Part shown: piece after piece, positions 1 through 13,400 of the stretch
Numbering within the stretch: the stretch's first letter is position 1
Layout: every line of letters starts with the position of its first letter
DNA from: Hypomyces perniciosus
Taxonomy: Eukaryota > Ascomycota > Sordariomycetes > Hypocreales > Hypocreaceae
Assembly (NCBI GenBank): GCA_008477525.1
Contig: SPDT01000005.1
Location: 3,782,001-3,846,000, forward strand
DNA length: 64,000 nt
Reading direction: 5' to 3'
Notes under the pieces: model-generated
What the model was told of the DNA's origin: nothing
Seen by the model: only the letters and a program-made list of their open reading frames with translations
Database searches by the model: none
Made by a program: the position numbers and the translations under genes

Positions 1-3000
1 CCTTTTTATAATAACTATACTATTACTTTTAGCCTTTAACCCTGCTTAAAAAGATTAATAAAGTTATTAATAGCCTAGTTGCAATACTATAAAAAGCCTT
101 ATATTTTATAGGAACTTCACTAATCTTTAACTATAGCAAAACTTTAAGCCTAAAAGCCTATATCCCTGCAGTAAAGAATATACTTTAACCTAACTCTTTA
201 GCCTATATTTAATTCTTTAGCCTATATTTAATTTAAAAATATTAAAATAAAAATAAAAGGTATAAAAGGGGACGTTAATTAAAAAGCAAGATTTATTAAC
301 TATTTCCGCGATTAGGTTTATATCTATATTATCTTAAAAGCTTATAATAATAATTATAACTTAACTTTATAGCTGTAAGCATCAAAATTTAAATAGTTCT
401 TTAATAGTATTTTTAATTATTTTTAAAACTAAAAGTATAATTATAATATAGCATTAAAATAAAAAGAGTTTAAAAATACTATTATTATTAAAAACCTAAA
501 GCTTATTTAATATAAAGTCTAAGGTTAAAGTAATATAATTAATAAATTGATTTAATTTCAAAGTAATAATATTTTAAAGCATTAAATTAATAACTTTAAA
601 GACAGATTTAATATTAAAGATAAAAATATAAAAAACCTATTAATAAAAGTATATAAACTGGTATTCTATTATACTATATAATAGTATAATTAATACTAAA
701 TACTTTAATACCCTTTATAAATATATCCTCTATATTAACGGCTAATTAAATAATAATGCCTATAATTTAATATAAAAGCTATTTAACTATATTATAATAA
801 AAAAGGATAACTATATAATATAAAAATAATTCTTTTTTAATTTTTAGATTTATAGTATAAAACTTTTGATATTTTATAATTTACTGCCTAAAAGTTTAAT
901 ATTTACTATACAGTAAATAAATTATTTTAAAACTTTATTATTAAATTTTATAAGCTAATAGCTTAAGCCAGTAAAATTAATGCCTAAAAGGTTAATGCCT
1001 TTTACTTTAAAGTATTTAAAGAAATAACTATTATTTTTATTAATAAAAGTAATAAACTTATAAATAAAGATAATGAGTTTATTTAAAGAACTTTTAATTA
1101 AAAAGTTTATAATAATATTAAAAATAAGCCTATTATATTAAACTTAAAGGCAACTATAAGTTTAAAAAGCTAAATAGTAACTATACTCTTTAATAAACTT
1201 TACTTTAAAATAAATTAAACCTTATAAAGTAAAAAGATATAGGCAACCTTATATAGTTAAATATTATATCTGTTATTTTATAATATAAAGAATATTAATA
1301 ACTTTATAACCTATACTATTACTATAGTAGCTAATATATAGTTAATAATTATATAAAAAAGTAAAAAGCTAATACTATAAAACTTTAAACTTTATTGAAA
1401 TATAATAGCAGCTTTTTAAAATATAAAATATATTAAAGTAATAGTATTATAGTGCTTTAAAGTAAAGTATATATTTTAAACTAAAGAAAAAGTATACTAG
1501 TACTATAAATTCCTATTCCCTAATTCCTGTAATATTAATACTTTTTAGCTTAAAAAACCTATTATATTATAAAGATTTAATTTTATATTATATTATTAAA
1601 ATTAAGTTTATTAAAGGATTAGTTACTTTTAGCGATATATTTGCTTATAAAGATATAACCTTTAATATAAAACAGTAATAAAAAAATAGCTTTTTAATAA
1701 TATTGCATTAAAAATTATAATAAAATATTAAAATAGCTTATAAATTTAATGCCTTTATAGCTATAATAGATTATAATTAATAATAAACTATTAATTTTAA
1801 ATACTATAAATAGTAAATTACTATTTATTTATATTATATTATTCTTTATACACTTATTAATACCTATATTAATATTTATTAATAGTCGCTATTTAATATA
1901 AGGCTTTTTAAAACAGTATTTTCTTTAAAAGTCCTAAATCTTAATAATATAATAACCTAGATTAAAAAGCCTTATTTTAATTAATAGTAAAGCAGTAATA
2001 TAGTTTACTTACTATATAATCTTAAATATAAAACTAAAGGAATACAGAAAGCTATATATATTTTTTATTATTAATCTTTTAAATTGAAACCCTGTTATTT
2101 TTAAAATATTATAGCTATAGTAATACACTTTTAATATTAAGTAGTTTATATTAATAGTTACCTTCCATTTATAATATTATTTAATAAACTATTACTGTTA
2201 AACCTATACTATATTAATAATTTTTAACTTAGTAACTATTTTATATAATATTAATATTTTAAGTAAACCTTTAAAGTTAATACTTTATCCTATTAGTAAG
2301 AAATAAAATAATATATTCAAAAATAAAAATTAAAAATAAAAAAAAGTTAAGTTTTAAGTTTATATTAAAAATATATTTAAATAAAGAATACTTTAATAAG
2401 GAAAAAAGGATTTATATATTAACCTTACACTAATATTAAAGTAAAATTATTACTGCATTCATTAATTTAATAACTATAAAGGATTAAAAATTAAAGTATA
2501 AATAATATTAAATAAGCCTTTAAGACTAGTTTTAACAATACTTATAGCTAATAGTTATTAATATTTATATTAATATAACTAAATATAACTCTTTAAGTTA
2601 AATATATTAATATTTAATAAGCCTATAGTAATAGCGCTATATAAATAATATAATTTAATAACTATTTAAATATTTACTATAATATTATTTATTGAATTCT
2701 TTAAAAACCTATCTGCTTAATATATAAAATTAATTTAAATAAACTTAGCAGAAAATATATAAAAGTAAGAATATAAAGTATATTAATTATTAAAGCTTAA
2801 TAAAAATACTTTTATAAATATATTATAAAGATAAAGCAGTTTTATAGCAGTATAAATATTATTCTTTATAGCTCTTTATAATTTTTTTATATCCTGCTAT
2901 AGCAGAGAATACTTTTAAGGGATATTAAAGTCTAATATTAATAAGTTTATAAAAGTAAAGTTAAAATTAATAAAAAGTAATATTTAAAAGAAGATTTTTA

Positions 3001-3239
3001 ATTAGCGATATAATAAAATTATTAGCTTCCTTTTATAATTAGTAAATAAACTTCCCTTTAAAACATAATAAAACTATAAAATTAAGGTTTAATTAAAGAA
3101 AGAATTACTATATTAAAAAAACCACTTAATATTATTAAATGAATTTTAAATGATAAGAAAATAGCTAAATAAAAGTTTAATTAAAGGGTTTATTAAGGAA
3201 TTTAAAATCAGATATACTGCTCTTTTACTTTTTACTATA

Positions 3240-5460
3240 AAGTTTAAAAGAAGCGTTTATATTTATTAAAACTATTAAAGCTTTAATAATATTACTATAA
3301 AGAATTGCTATTTATTACTGCTAATTTAACAGATATAAACTACTTTATAGAATATTAGATTTTATATTCAATTAAATATAATAGCTGCCTTTAATAAATT
3401 TAAAATTATAAAGGGATATAAATAAATAAAAGTATTTATCACCTAGTTTAAACTATTTAAAACCTTTATTATAGTTTTTAATCTTTATAATACTTTGGCC
3501 TTTTTTTAATATTATATTAACTAGACTTTATATAATCTATTTAATAAAATTTATATAGCCTATTTTAATAATATTTTAATTTATTTAACTATATAAAAAG
3601 AATATTAATAATATATATAAAAAGTTATAAATACATTAATTAATATAGGTATTTATATTAATATTAAAGAATATAAATTTAAAATAATAAAAATAAAATA
3701 CTTTAGCTTAATTACTATAAATAATTGCATTAAAATAAACTTTAATAAAATAGCTGCGATTATAAATTACCAGAGACTTTTAAACCTTTATAAACTTTAA
3801 TGCTTTTTAAGCTTTATAAATTTTTATTAGCAGTTTATTAAAGACTTTATTAATATTTATAAACCGTTAAATAGCCTTTCAAAAACATATACTATAAAAT
3901 AAAATAGAACTTTATACTACTGCATTTAATTACTTTAAAATTTAATTTATAACCGCTTTAACTTTTACCTTTTTTAATTATAATAAAAAGATAATCTTAG
4001 AAATATATATATTAAATTAAAGATTTAATAGTATTTTTTTGAATCTAATAAAAATAATATTTTATAATTAGTAATATACTTTTTATTAAAATATTTACCT
4101 ATTAAATATAATTATAAAGTTTATAATAAAAAACTATTAATTATTACTAAACTATTAAAAGAATAGTGCTTTAAGCTTTAAAGTATAGAAAATAAATTTA
4201 GGATTATTATAGACTATAAAAACTTAAAATACTTTATAACTATTAAAGTCTTAAATTAAAAATAAATCTATTAATCTAAATTCATATTTGAATATAATAT
4301 TTAGATTATTTACTGGCTTAAATTGAAAGTAGTGAAGTTTAATATATTAAAAAAAGGGTTTAAAATATTTTAATAAAGTTAAATTAAAATAATAGCTAAT
4401 TAAAAGAAAAAAAGAACCTTACTTTTAAAAAACCGCTTTAATCCCTATATTTATATTAATATTATAAAAAATATAACTAATAAAAATTTATTTATTATAA
4501 TAACTAGTACTTGAATTTCAAATTTAAAAATATTAATTAATAAAATAATTAATAAAGCCTATAAAATATTAAATATAGCCAGTATTATAATATAAGTGCT
4601 TTAAAACTTAACTATTTAATAATAGCTTAAAAGTATTTAAAGCGATTTAAAGGCAGTAATATAAAACTTTTAAATCTGCAGTAATTAAATATATTATTAA
4701 AAATAACTTTTCCTTTTATTAATAAATAAGGTGAAAATATAAGTTATATATTAAATATACTCTTTTAAGCTAAAAGGATACTTAAAATAAATAAAAATAC
4801 TAAACCTTTTAACTATATATACTAATAGCTATAAATATTAATTAATATTAATATTTTCATTAAATGTTATAATATATACTTTTAAATAAAGTTGAATAAA
4901 TCTGCTTTTTTATAATTTTTAAAACTATTATTAATATTATTCCAGGCTTAAAATACTATTTTAATAAACTATATTATATTATTATATAACTATAACTAGT
5001 AAGGCTTAATCTATAAGAATATCTTTATAGTAGTAAACTGTTTAATAAAGATATATTATTTTATTATTACTTATATATTTAATACTATAGAATTTGTTAA
5101 TGCTTTTATTTTATATATTGATACTTTATATAAAGCCTTAGAAATAATTATATTAGATTAAAGTACTTAGTTTATATTTAAATTATCGAAACAGTTATTT
5201 TAATAACTTAGAATTTACTTTAAATAGTCTATAGCCTATGTTTTAAAGACTAACAGCTAGATTAAATAGCTTAATATAAAAGTAAAGCAGTATTTTAAAT
5301 AGTTTATAAGTTTTTATTAGAATAATTAAATAGACTGGTTATTATTTATAGAGTTTATTTAAGATAATTAAATATTTAAAATAATGAAAAACCTTACTAT
5401 TTTTAATAAATTATAGTTTTTACCTACGCTTAAAAATTAATTCTTTCAACCCCTGCCCGC
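3240..5460 (+). pseudogene. Gypsy-1 pol remnant (reverse transcriptase, RNase H, integrase)
   Basis: This stretch once coded for the polyprotein that copies element RNA into DNA and inserts it. The fingers/palm region precedes the catalytic motif: an AFNKFKIIKGYK-like stretch near 3390, then the motif near 3565-3590, where both catalytic Asp codons read Asn (GAT to AAT), as expected from G-to-A mutation. The connection after it (QYIQKVINTLI, near 3600-3640) is typical of Gypsy RT. Integrase follows at about 4950-5430, with a region equivalent to the Asp-Glu part of the DDE core. Stops are almost all TAA/TAG in Gln positions. No functional product is possible. Confidence 0.7.
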
Positions 5461-6240
5461 TAAACCTATTTATTACTTAAAAAAAGAGTTTTTATAAAGT
5501 AATATTATACCTAAGTGTTTTTAATAAATCCTAAACTAACTAAAAGCCTTTACAATATTATTAATTGCCTAATATAAAGCTATAGTTAATATATTAAAAG
5601 AGGATTTATATTAAGTTATAGTTAGTGAAAAGGTATAGTTAAAGATTAAATATTTTAAAATATACTGCCTAATAAAAAAGGGAAATAATAAATAGGTAGG
5701 CCTATATAAAATCTTTAATATATACCCTTAACCTTACTAATTTAAACTCTTTAACTGTATTTGCATTTTCATTGTAATTTATAACTTTCTTTTTAAACTA
5801 TTAGTAGTTAATAAAACAAGTTAATAGATATATCTACTAAAATAAAATACTATTAATAAGTAAAAGAATAAGAATATGTAAGGATAAATCTTTAAAAGAT
5901 ATAATAAAATAAATAAAATAATGGAAAAGTAGGAATTTAATAAAATCCTTAACTATAATAATAAGGATAGCCTATATTATTATATAGCCTGGAAACACTA
6001 TATATTAAGCTAGTAATTTATAAATAACTTCAGAGGATAAAATGCTACTTTATTAAAATATTATATAAAAAACCCTAATAAGCCTAGCCTGTTTATTTAA
6101 GTTAAGAAAAGGAATATAACTGACTAGTAAGACCCGCGATACGGTAGCTGTATATAATAGAATTAATATAATAGAAGGATTGGAATATATATAGCCTTAA
6201 AATAGCTATTTAAAGGCAAATAGAGTTTAAAAGGGGGGGG

Positions 6241-6405
6241 TACTATTACAGCACTAAACCTGCCCTTTAATAACTTATTCGCATTATATATATTATTATA
6301 TAATAACCTAGTCCTAGACCTTTAAACTATATTCTAATAGCTTCTTGCCTTATTTAAGGTATCATAAAGATATTACCTTAACCCGCTATTCTATATACTG
6401 TAATA
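6241..6405 (+). repeat. 3' LTR of Gypsy-1 copy A (165 bp)
   Basis: Starts TACTATTACAGCAC right after a G-rich polypurine tract and ends CTGTAATA. The same 165-166 bp unit occurs at 23173-23337 (plus), and at 55643-55807 and 60187-60352 (both minus). The expected TG...CA ends read TA...TA here, consistent with C-to-T/G-to-A decay; copy C retains ...TAACA at one end. Confidence 0.8.
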
Positions 6406-6628
6406 ATTATACTTTATTTTTATTATTTTTTTTGCAGCTTAAAGTATTATATAAGCAATTACTCTTTATAATATAATAAATGCGTTTATATTAATTGTCT
6501 ATATAATAGTATAAGGGTTATATTTAGCTTTTATATAATTTTTTTAAAGTTTGTCCTTCATATTATAGTTAAAACTGTTTTTTAATCTTTAATACTATTT
6601 TTAAATTGCAATGTTTTAATTTTATTAA

Positions 6629-6930
6629 AGAATTGGCGGAAAAGCTTTTATTGCTTATTATAAAGCCTTTTGTAAGGCTTAGGCGGAAATAGATAAAGCT
6701 TTAGATTATTTAAAGTGTTTTTGTTATTAGAAACAATAGCTGTAGACTAAAAGTAAAGAGATAGTTAAATATATGTTAGGATCTTTAAATAAACTGGAAG
6801 ATTTAAAGTAGTAGGAATTAAAAGTTCTTTTAAACGTTTAGGACTTTTAAAGTATTAATCTTTTTACTTTTAACGCTTTATTAAACCCTTTATTAAAAGG
6901 CTGAGATTTTAATAGAATTACTATAAAGTT
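6629..6930 (+). pseudogene. Remnant of a coiled-coil protein, probably transposon-associated
   Basis: Downstream of the Gypsy-1 LTR one plus frame (codon start at 6641) reads as a charged helical protein once TAG/TAA are taken as former Gln or Trp codons: KAFIAYYKAF, then AEIDKALDYLK, then KSKEIVKYMLGSLNKLEDLK. The pattern of paired helices rich in Lys, Glu and Leu resembles the coiled-coil hypothetical proteins that often sit beside repeats in Pezizomycotina genomes; that resemblance is from memory and weak. The stretch is less AT-rich than its surroundings. The start is not defined and at least eight stops interrupt it. It could also be part of the gag of an unrecognised element. Confidence 0.35.
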
Positions 6931-7300
6931 ATTGAAAGTATTTAATATATTCTTTAACTTCTTCAAAGTTATATTTTTCTTTATAATTTTTCTATTTTAT
7001 GAAATATTAATATTTTTATTTTTTATTTTTATAGCGTTAACTTTGTAACTTTAATTTTCTTTTAATTAATAAAACTTTAATTAAATCTATTATTAATTTA
7101 TTGTTTAATTTATATTATAATACTTTTTTAAATAATAAAATATAAAATATTCAATAAATTTAAATATTATCTAATAGTATAAGTTTATAAATAACTTTTA
7201 AAATAACCTTTTTAACTAAATAAAGTCTAAATTCTTTAAAATTTAATTTATTATTTAATTAAATTATTTTAATATTTATAGTTTTATTTTAGTAAATAAT
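6931..7300. other. AT-rich spacer, nothing recognised
   Basis: Very AT-rich sequence between the coiled-coil remnant and the minus-strand Gypsy-2 remnant. I see no open frame, RNA gene or terminal repeat. The 3' LTR of Gypsy-2 should lie about here but I could not identify it. Confidence 0.4.
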
Positions 7301-9199
7301 AGTATAAATAAACTATATTTCCCTTTTTAAAGATTAATCCTTTTAATTTATATTTATTAGTATACTTTTTTTTATTTTTTTTTATATAACGTAAAAATAT
7401 ATTTATATTTCTTTATATAATTACTTTATATTTTTAGCTTTAATTTATACTTTATTATTATATAGGCCTTTCTTTAGCGCTTTATATATATTTAGTATAA
7501 AGCTGTAATTAATATATATAAAGCTAAATATTATTAACTTTAAAATATTACTATTATAAGATATTTATATAATTAATAGCTTCTTTACTTAATTATTTTA
7601 ATTAAAGTTAATATAATTTCTTAAATAAGCTTTAATAATTTAGTTAACATATTTTATTTAACTGTTTATCTATAGGTAATATATAGTATTAAATATATAA
7701 TTCATATTTAATTAATTTATAAATACCTACTAGAATTTAAATATAAAGGCTAATCTTTAATTAGAAATAATTTTAGCTAGAATTATATAATTAACTGTAA
7801 TAAAATTGCAAGAATATATATATTAATATTTTTATATTTATTGCTTTTTTATATAAAAAGAAAAAAAAGTATTTAATAAATTAATTTATAATTATTAAAA
7901 TACTATTATATTTAATCTTTATTTTTAGTTTAATTAATAATAATAATTTAATAATAAAGTCTAATAAAATTAACTTTTATACTTATTTTAATATTAATAA
8001 AGGTTTAAGTTTATTATATAGTTTATATTTTAAGGGTTTAACTATTCCATATATTATATAGCAAGAAATAATATTTTATATTACTTTTTCAAGCCTTTAA
8101 AACTTAAAGTATTTATATATTTCTTTGTAAGGTTTATAAATACTTTAATATTTATATATTAAGTATTAATAAACTTTTATAACTATACTCTTTTACACTT
8201 TATTTAAGATTTAGATTTTTTTATTCTTTTATTAAGTTTTTTTATTAAACTTTATATCTTTTAAAAATCTATTATTATTTTACATAATATAGTGCTTTTT
8301 AATATATTAACGTATACTATTATTACTAGCTACTTTATATATAGTTTAATATATTATTTATTAATAATATCCTTTAAAGGTTTACTTTAAAATCTGCCTA
8401 GTATATTTAATTCTTCTTTAATTATAGTTAAGTTATCTATTAAATGCATTTACTTATCTATTTTCAAATCCTTCTTAATAAACTAAAATATAATTAATCT
8501 CTAATAGGTATTCTATATAGTAGATTTATTTTCTAAACAATTATTAAACGATTACAAAGTATATAATATTTTTATAATCTATATATACTTTAACTTTATA
8601 AATTCCTTTTAATAAATAATATTACTATTCTTTAAATGCAAGAATAATAGTAAGGAATTCCTTATTATATATTAAATAGTTTAATTTTATACTATATAGT
8701 ACTTTAAAGTAAAAGGCAATAAAGTATAGTTTACTATTTTTATCTTTTTAACTAAGCTAAGCTTTTCTAGCGAAATTAAAAGCATTTATTTTAACTTCTA
8801 TTTCTTTAAATAGGTTAAATATAATAAATATAGGTTTTTTTTAAAATAAAGTATTTAAATTTAGTAAAAGCTCTTTATATATTGAATACTTATAGAAACT
8901 TTTAATCCTTTTTAATAAATTTATAAAGAGTTTATATAATAGTTTTATAGTTTTTAATAAATTATTAATAATAGTTAATAAATCTTAACAGCTTTAAACT
9001 TTTTTAATTATTATAGGTATAGGCTAGTCTTTTACTGCTTATACTTTTAATAGATTTATATATATTTCTTTAAAGGTAATTATATACTTTAAGAAAATAG
9101 CTGTTATATATAAAATTTATATTTCTTTAGTTTTATAAATAATTTAATATTTTATAGTATCTATAATACTTTATAGATATATACTTTATATTCTTTAAA

Positions 9200-9645
9200 G
9201 GTATTTAAAAAGATGAAAATATTATTTAAGTAAATAATTATAAAAATATTAAAGTATTCTTTTAATATATTATTAATTATCTTTTAAATTATTATAAAGG
9301 TACTAATAAAGCTAAAAGGTATAATTAAATATTTAAATATATTATATTTAATTTAAAATGCAGTTATTTATTTATATTTTTCTTTAATTTAAATAAAGTT
9401 ATAAGCGCCTTTAAGGTTTAGTCCTATAAACTACTTCTTTCTATATAATTTATCTTATAATTCTATAATTAATAATAATAAAATTCTATTTTCAATAGTA
9501 GCTTTATTAAACTATTAATAATCTATAATTAATTATAGTTTACCTTTTTTCTTTAATATAAATATAATATAATAGTTTATTTTTAATAAAAAGTGTTAAA
9601 TATACCTTTTAGCTAGTATATTATTTAAATAATTATATAGGCTTT
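9200..9645 (-). pseudogene. Gypsy-2 reverse transcriptase remnant
   Basis: On the minus strand from 9645 downwards the frame reads, ignoring stops, LLFLY-RKKVN (the ...FVKKKDG- strand), NSLIKL- (ALN- motif), KINYIERSSLQD-TLK (the FSKIDLR- region), ALITLFKLKKNINKQ (YHQIRIKE-), LLALLVPLQQFKRQLIN (FGLTNAPATFQRLMN) and finally the catalytic box FIIIYLNNIFIF near 9209-9246. Both metal-binding Asp residues read Asn. The succession of motifs leaves little doubt about a Gypsy-type RT. Premature stops and lost catalytic residues make it non-functional. Confidence 0.65.
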
Positions 9646-11740
9646 AAGCCTTTTTTTATTTACATTATAAATCTAATAAAAGGTAATACTTATACTGTCT
9701 TTAAGCTTACTTATATAGTTTTATTAGCTGTATTCTAGTAATTTGATATTAAGTATTTCTTTAAATAGTTTATTATATTTCTAGTATTCTTTAAAGATAT
9801 TCTGCAGCTATTTTAAGTATATTACTGTTTTAAGGCTTTTTATTTTAAGTATTTTATTAATATTATTAAATCCTTTTTATAAAAAGGCAATTATTCTTTA
9901 TATTTATTTATCCTTTCTTTCACTTTATCTTAGTTTTATTTGTATATAAATTATTCCTATAATTAAATTAAAAGTAACTTTTTTCGTTTTTTTCTTTAAT
10001 ATACTTAAAGGTTTTATATAAAATTTCTGCCTTATAGCTAAAACCTTTCTAATAGTTTTAATTATTAAAAAAGCTTTATTATTACGCTAATAAAGCTAGC
10101 TATTTTTTTAATTAATATTAAAGTTATTGTATTTTAATTAAAAATAACTAAAAATAATATTATACCTATTAATATTTACTATATTATAAAAAACTACTCC
10201 TTTATATTCATTGATTTTAAGTTTAAAATAATTAATCTTTCGCTTAATTTATTTATTATTATATATAAAAGCTTTTCTTTCTATTTAATAAAGTTAATAT
10301 AGTTTCATTTCCTTTTTTTAAAGTAACTATAAGCGATTTACAGTTATAGGTGTAATAAAATTGCCTATTACTTTACTATCCACTAATATATATAATTAAT
10401 ATCCTTTAATTATTATCTGTTAGTTAAAATACAGTAAATCTTTATTATTATATTTATTATTTAATATTTTAAAAGATATAATTTATTAGTTATTACTTTA
10501 TAGCCCTTTTATAAATAATATTAATTATTTCTTAATTTTTCTTTTTTTAAATAAATTTTATAGTTAATTAAAGTTTTTTAAAATAAATACTATTTTCTTT
10601 ATTATAGGCAGTTCCTTTATAGGTAATAAAGTTAAACTAGTTTTAATATAGTTCTTTTATAATTTAATTAATCTCTTTCTCCTTTAAAGTAGGTTTATAC
10701 TATATATATTTTTATATTTACTATTTTTAAAGCTTTTCCTATAAATAAATAATGCATTTATCCCGTTTATAGTATATATAGTCTAGCGATAAATATAAGG
10801 GATTATTGGCTTATTATAAATATTAATTTTATAACTTATTTCGCTTATATATAATATACTTTAAGCTATTATACTTTAAATAGTATCATTCATTGCATTT
10901 AAACTTTTTATTATAGTAGAAATGCTTCCTTATTAATTTCTTTTAAAAGTAAATATAATATCCTTTAAACTTATATCCATTAACTTTTTATAGTTAATAA
11001 TATTCCTTTAAGGTTTTAATATTTAATTTAATAATAATAATCTTAAAATCTTAATACTATATAATTATAATTTATTCTTTAATAGTGTTATAATCTTATA
11101 TTTATTTTATAAAGTAAAATAGGATTTTGATTAAAAAGATATTTTATTTTACTTTCTTGAAAAGTATACTATATATATATATATAATATAAATAATTTAA
11201 GATATAGTATAATATATTCTTTATAAATAAAGTTATTTACAGTATAGTCTCTTTATATATAAAAATATATAGGTTCTGCTTATATAGTTAAAGTAGTTAA
11301 AATAGTTTTAATAGCTATTATATTATTAGTTTTATTTTATATATAAAGCTATTTATAAATATAGGTTTAACCTATTTTACTATATATTTATAGTAACTTT
11401 TTTTAATTAGGTTTAAGTAATATTTATTTTATTTACCTTTAAAGTTATTATTTATAGGTAATATATTTTCTCGTTTTAAAAGTATAGTATTATATAGTAA
11501 TCGCCTATATTATAAAGGGTTATTTTTATATTTATTATTAAAATTACTAATATTAGTTTATCTTTTATTACCTATATTAATTTAATTAAAATATTAATAG
11601 TTAATTACAGTAATTATTTATTTATTTAAAATACTATTATTATTATTTAACTTTATATAATTAAAGTTTAGCTTTTATTTTATAAAACTATTTAAATATA
11701 GTAAATATTTATTTACTTTATTTTTTCTAAAAATATCTTT

Positions 11741-12012
11741 AAAGGTGTTAGGAGACTGGAAGCTCCGGAGCTCTCATAATATTACATGGGCCGGAATGTA
11801 TATATAAAAGCAACTATAGTCCCTGAAGATATAGAACTTCAGAGACCAGTAAACTACTGCTGCTACACTTAACTACTAGTTTCTGGCTTGTTACCTGCTA
11901 GTCAGCATCTATCTCTCCTTTAAGTGACTGCTCTTTAACCTCCTCTACTCTTCCCTAGGGTCGCAGCCCCTCGCCCGATCCGTCTGCCCCAAAAAGGGTC
12001 TCTAATAAAAGG
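11741..12012 (+). mobile_element. Solo LTR (262 bp) with 5-bp target duplication AAAGG
   Basis: The insert runs from 11746 (TGTTAGGAGACTGG...) to 12007 (...CTCTAATA) and is flanked by AAAGG at 11741-11745 and again at 12008-12012. The ends form the short inverted repeat TGTTAG/CTAATA (CTAACA with one C-to-T change). A TATA-like TATATATAAAAG lies near 11799-11810. Base composition is far more GC-rich than the Gypsy-2 host, so the insert either came after the host was mutated or was too short for RIP. No internal region follows, so recombination between two LTRs is the likely origin. The parent element is not in this window. Confidence 0.8.
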
Positions 12013-12246
12013 TTAAAGATTTAGGTCTTAATTAATATCCCTTTTAGTTTATTATAGATACTTTTCTAGGTTATTTTAAGTATTATCTGCTTTTATCTTT
12101 ATTAGATTTATAGGCAAGGCAGCTATTATTAGAGTATATAGTCTAATTAAGTAATATATAATTAATAGTTTTTAAAACTATATTAACCTTTTATTTAGGT
12201 TTTAGCGCAGGCTTTTAAGGTTTATTAATTCTTAGCTTTTATAAAG

Positions 12247-12300
12247 CTTTATAGTCCTTTAAAAAGTATCCTAGTTTATTATAGTTATAATAAATAAATT
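12247..12300 (-). pseudogene. Gypsy-2 gag CCHC zinc knuckle with all four ligands changed to Tyr
   Basis: The minus strand reads KFIYYNYNKLGYFLKDYKA. With Tyr at positions 4, 7, 12 and 17 the spacing is exactly C-x2-C-x4-H-x4-C, the retroviral-type zinc knuckle of gag. TGT/TGC to TAT/TAC and CAT/CAC to TAT/TAC are each a single G-to-A or C-to-T transition, so RIP alone explains loss of every zinc ligand. This fixes the gag position and orientation of the element. Confidence 0.65.
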
Positions 12301-13400
12301 TTACCTTTCCCTTTTAAATAATATTTAAATCTATTTAATTAAGTCTTTTATTATTAAAGCTAGTAATATATTTTTATTACTTTTTACTTTAATTTATATA
12401 TCTTTGATATTTATAAATTTATTTAAATTACTATTATCTTTTTATTATATTGAACTAAAGTTTATAAAATAAATTGTTTATATTTTCTATATTTTTTAAT
12501 AAATTTCATAATACTTTTATTTTAAAAAAGTTTATAAACTTTACTTTTAATTATAAGTTTAAATTTATTATTAAAGTATTTAATAAAAAAAAATCTATTT
12601 AAATTTAAAAGTATTGTTTTTAAAGTATATAATATAATTAATATATTTTCTTTGTTAAATTAAATTTATAAGTTTATTTTCTATAGTATATTGTTTATTA
12701 ATATTATTAAAGATATTTTTTAATTTTCTTTTAAATTAATTATAACTAGTAAATATAGTTTATATTTATTTATTTATATTAGCTTTATTATTAAAGAAAT
12801 CCCTTTAAATAGGTCTAAATCACTTTAAAGTATTCCCTTTAAAATATCTGGCAGCTAAAAGAACTTTATTCATTTTTATATTAAAGCTAGTTAAAAAGTA
12901 AGTCAAATAATTATATAGTTAAGTAAACAATAGTTAATATACTACAATGCTTTTATTAAAGTATTTAAAAGGTTATATTTTAAGCGATTCTTTTAAGTCC
13001 CTTAAAGGTTAATTCTTTTTAAGGTTTAGTATAAAGTTTAAAGTAGGTATAAGTAATATTTAGTTTTATAAGTCTATAATAGCTGTTTACTATTAGTAAA
13101 TTATTTACTAAAGTTTAGTATTTTTAGCAATTAAATACTAATAGCAGTATTTTTATTTTATACATTTAACCTTTATATATTAAAAAGCTTCCTTTATATA
13201 AATATAAAGTTATTCTATTTTATAAACTTTATTTTTATATTTACTTTTATTTATATTATTATCTTTATTATTATTTTATTTTTAATAAAAAGGTAAAGTA
13301 AAAGGTAAAGGATTAAAATTATTAAATAAAGATACTATAGTAAATATATTTATAATATTAATTAAGATTTTGATAGCCTTTTAAATAAAAGCTATTAATA

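Larger units (their letters stand above)
1..6405 (+). mobile_element. Gypsy-1 LTR retrotransposon, copy A (RIP-degraded, 5' LTR outside window)
   Basis: Ty3/Gypsy-type element. The first bases match, on the same strand, the start of the internal region of copies B (23338) and C (minus strand, below 60187), so the 5' LTR lies just left of the window. Reading through stops in the plus frames gives a reverse transcriptase whose YxDDILIYS motif reads YFNNILIY near 3565-3590, and an integrase core at about 4950-5430 that follows the Gypsy order (ISDRGTQF-like stretch, then a TDGQTERLN-like stretch with Gln codons as stops). A run of G ends at 6240 directly before the 3' LTR and acts as the polypurine tract. 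All frames are destroyed by TAA/TAG. The family assignment rests on motif order. The element is inactive. Confidence 0.8.
7300..13400 (-). mobile_element. Gypsy-2 LTR retrotransposon remnant (minus strand, RIP-degraded)
   Basis: Read on the minus strand the block gives, in the correct order, a gag zinc knuckle (about 12250-12291) and a Ty3/Gypsy reverse transcriptase (about 9200-9640). The RT reads IDYRALN-, IDLRSGYHQIRI- and PFGLTNAPATFQRL-like motifs and ends in IYLNNIFIF in place of the YLDDILIF core. It differs clearly from Gypsy-1, so it is a separate family. A solo LTR (11746-12007) is inserted between gag and RT. Both outer limits are estimates from where protein-like signal fades. An LTR-like repeat at 13806-14016 could be its 5' LTR but I could not match it to a 3' partner. 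The element is inactive. Confidence 0.6.
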
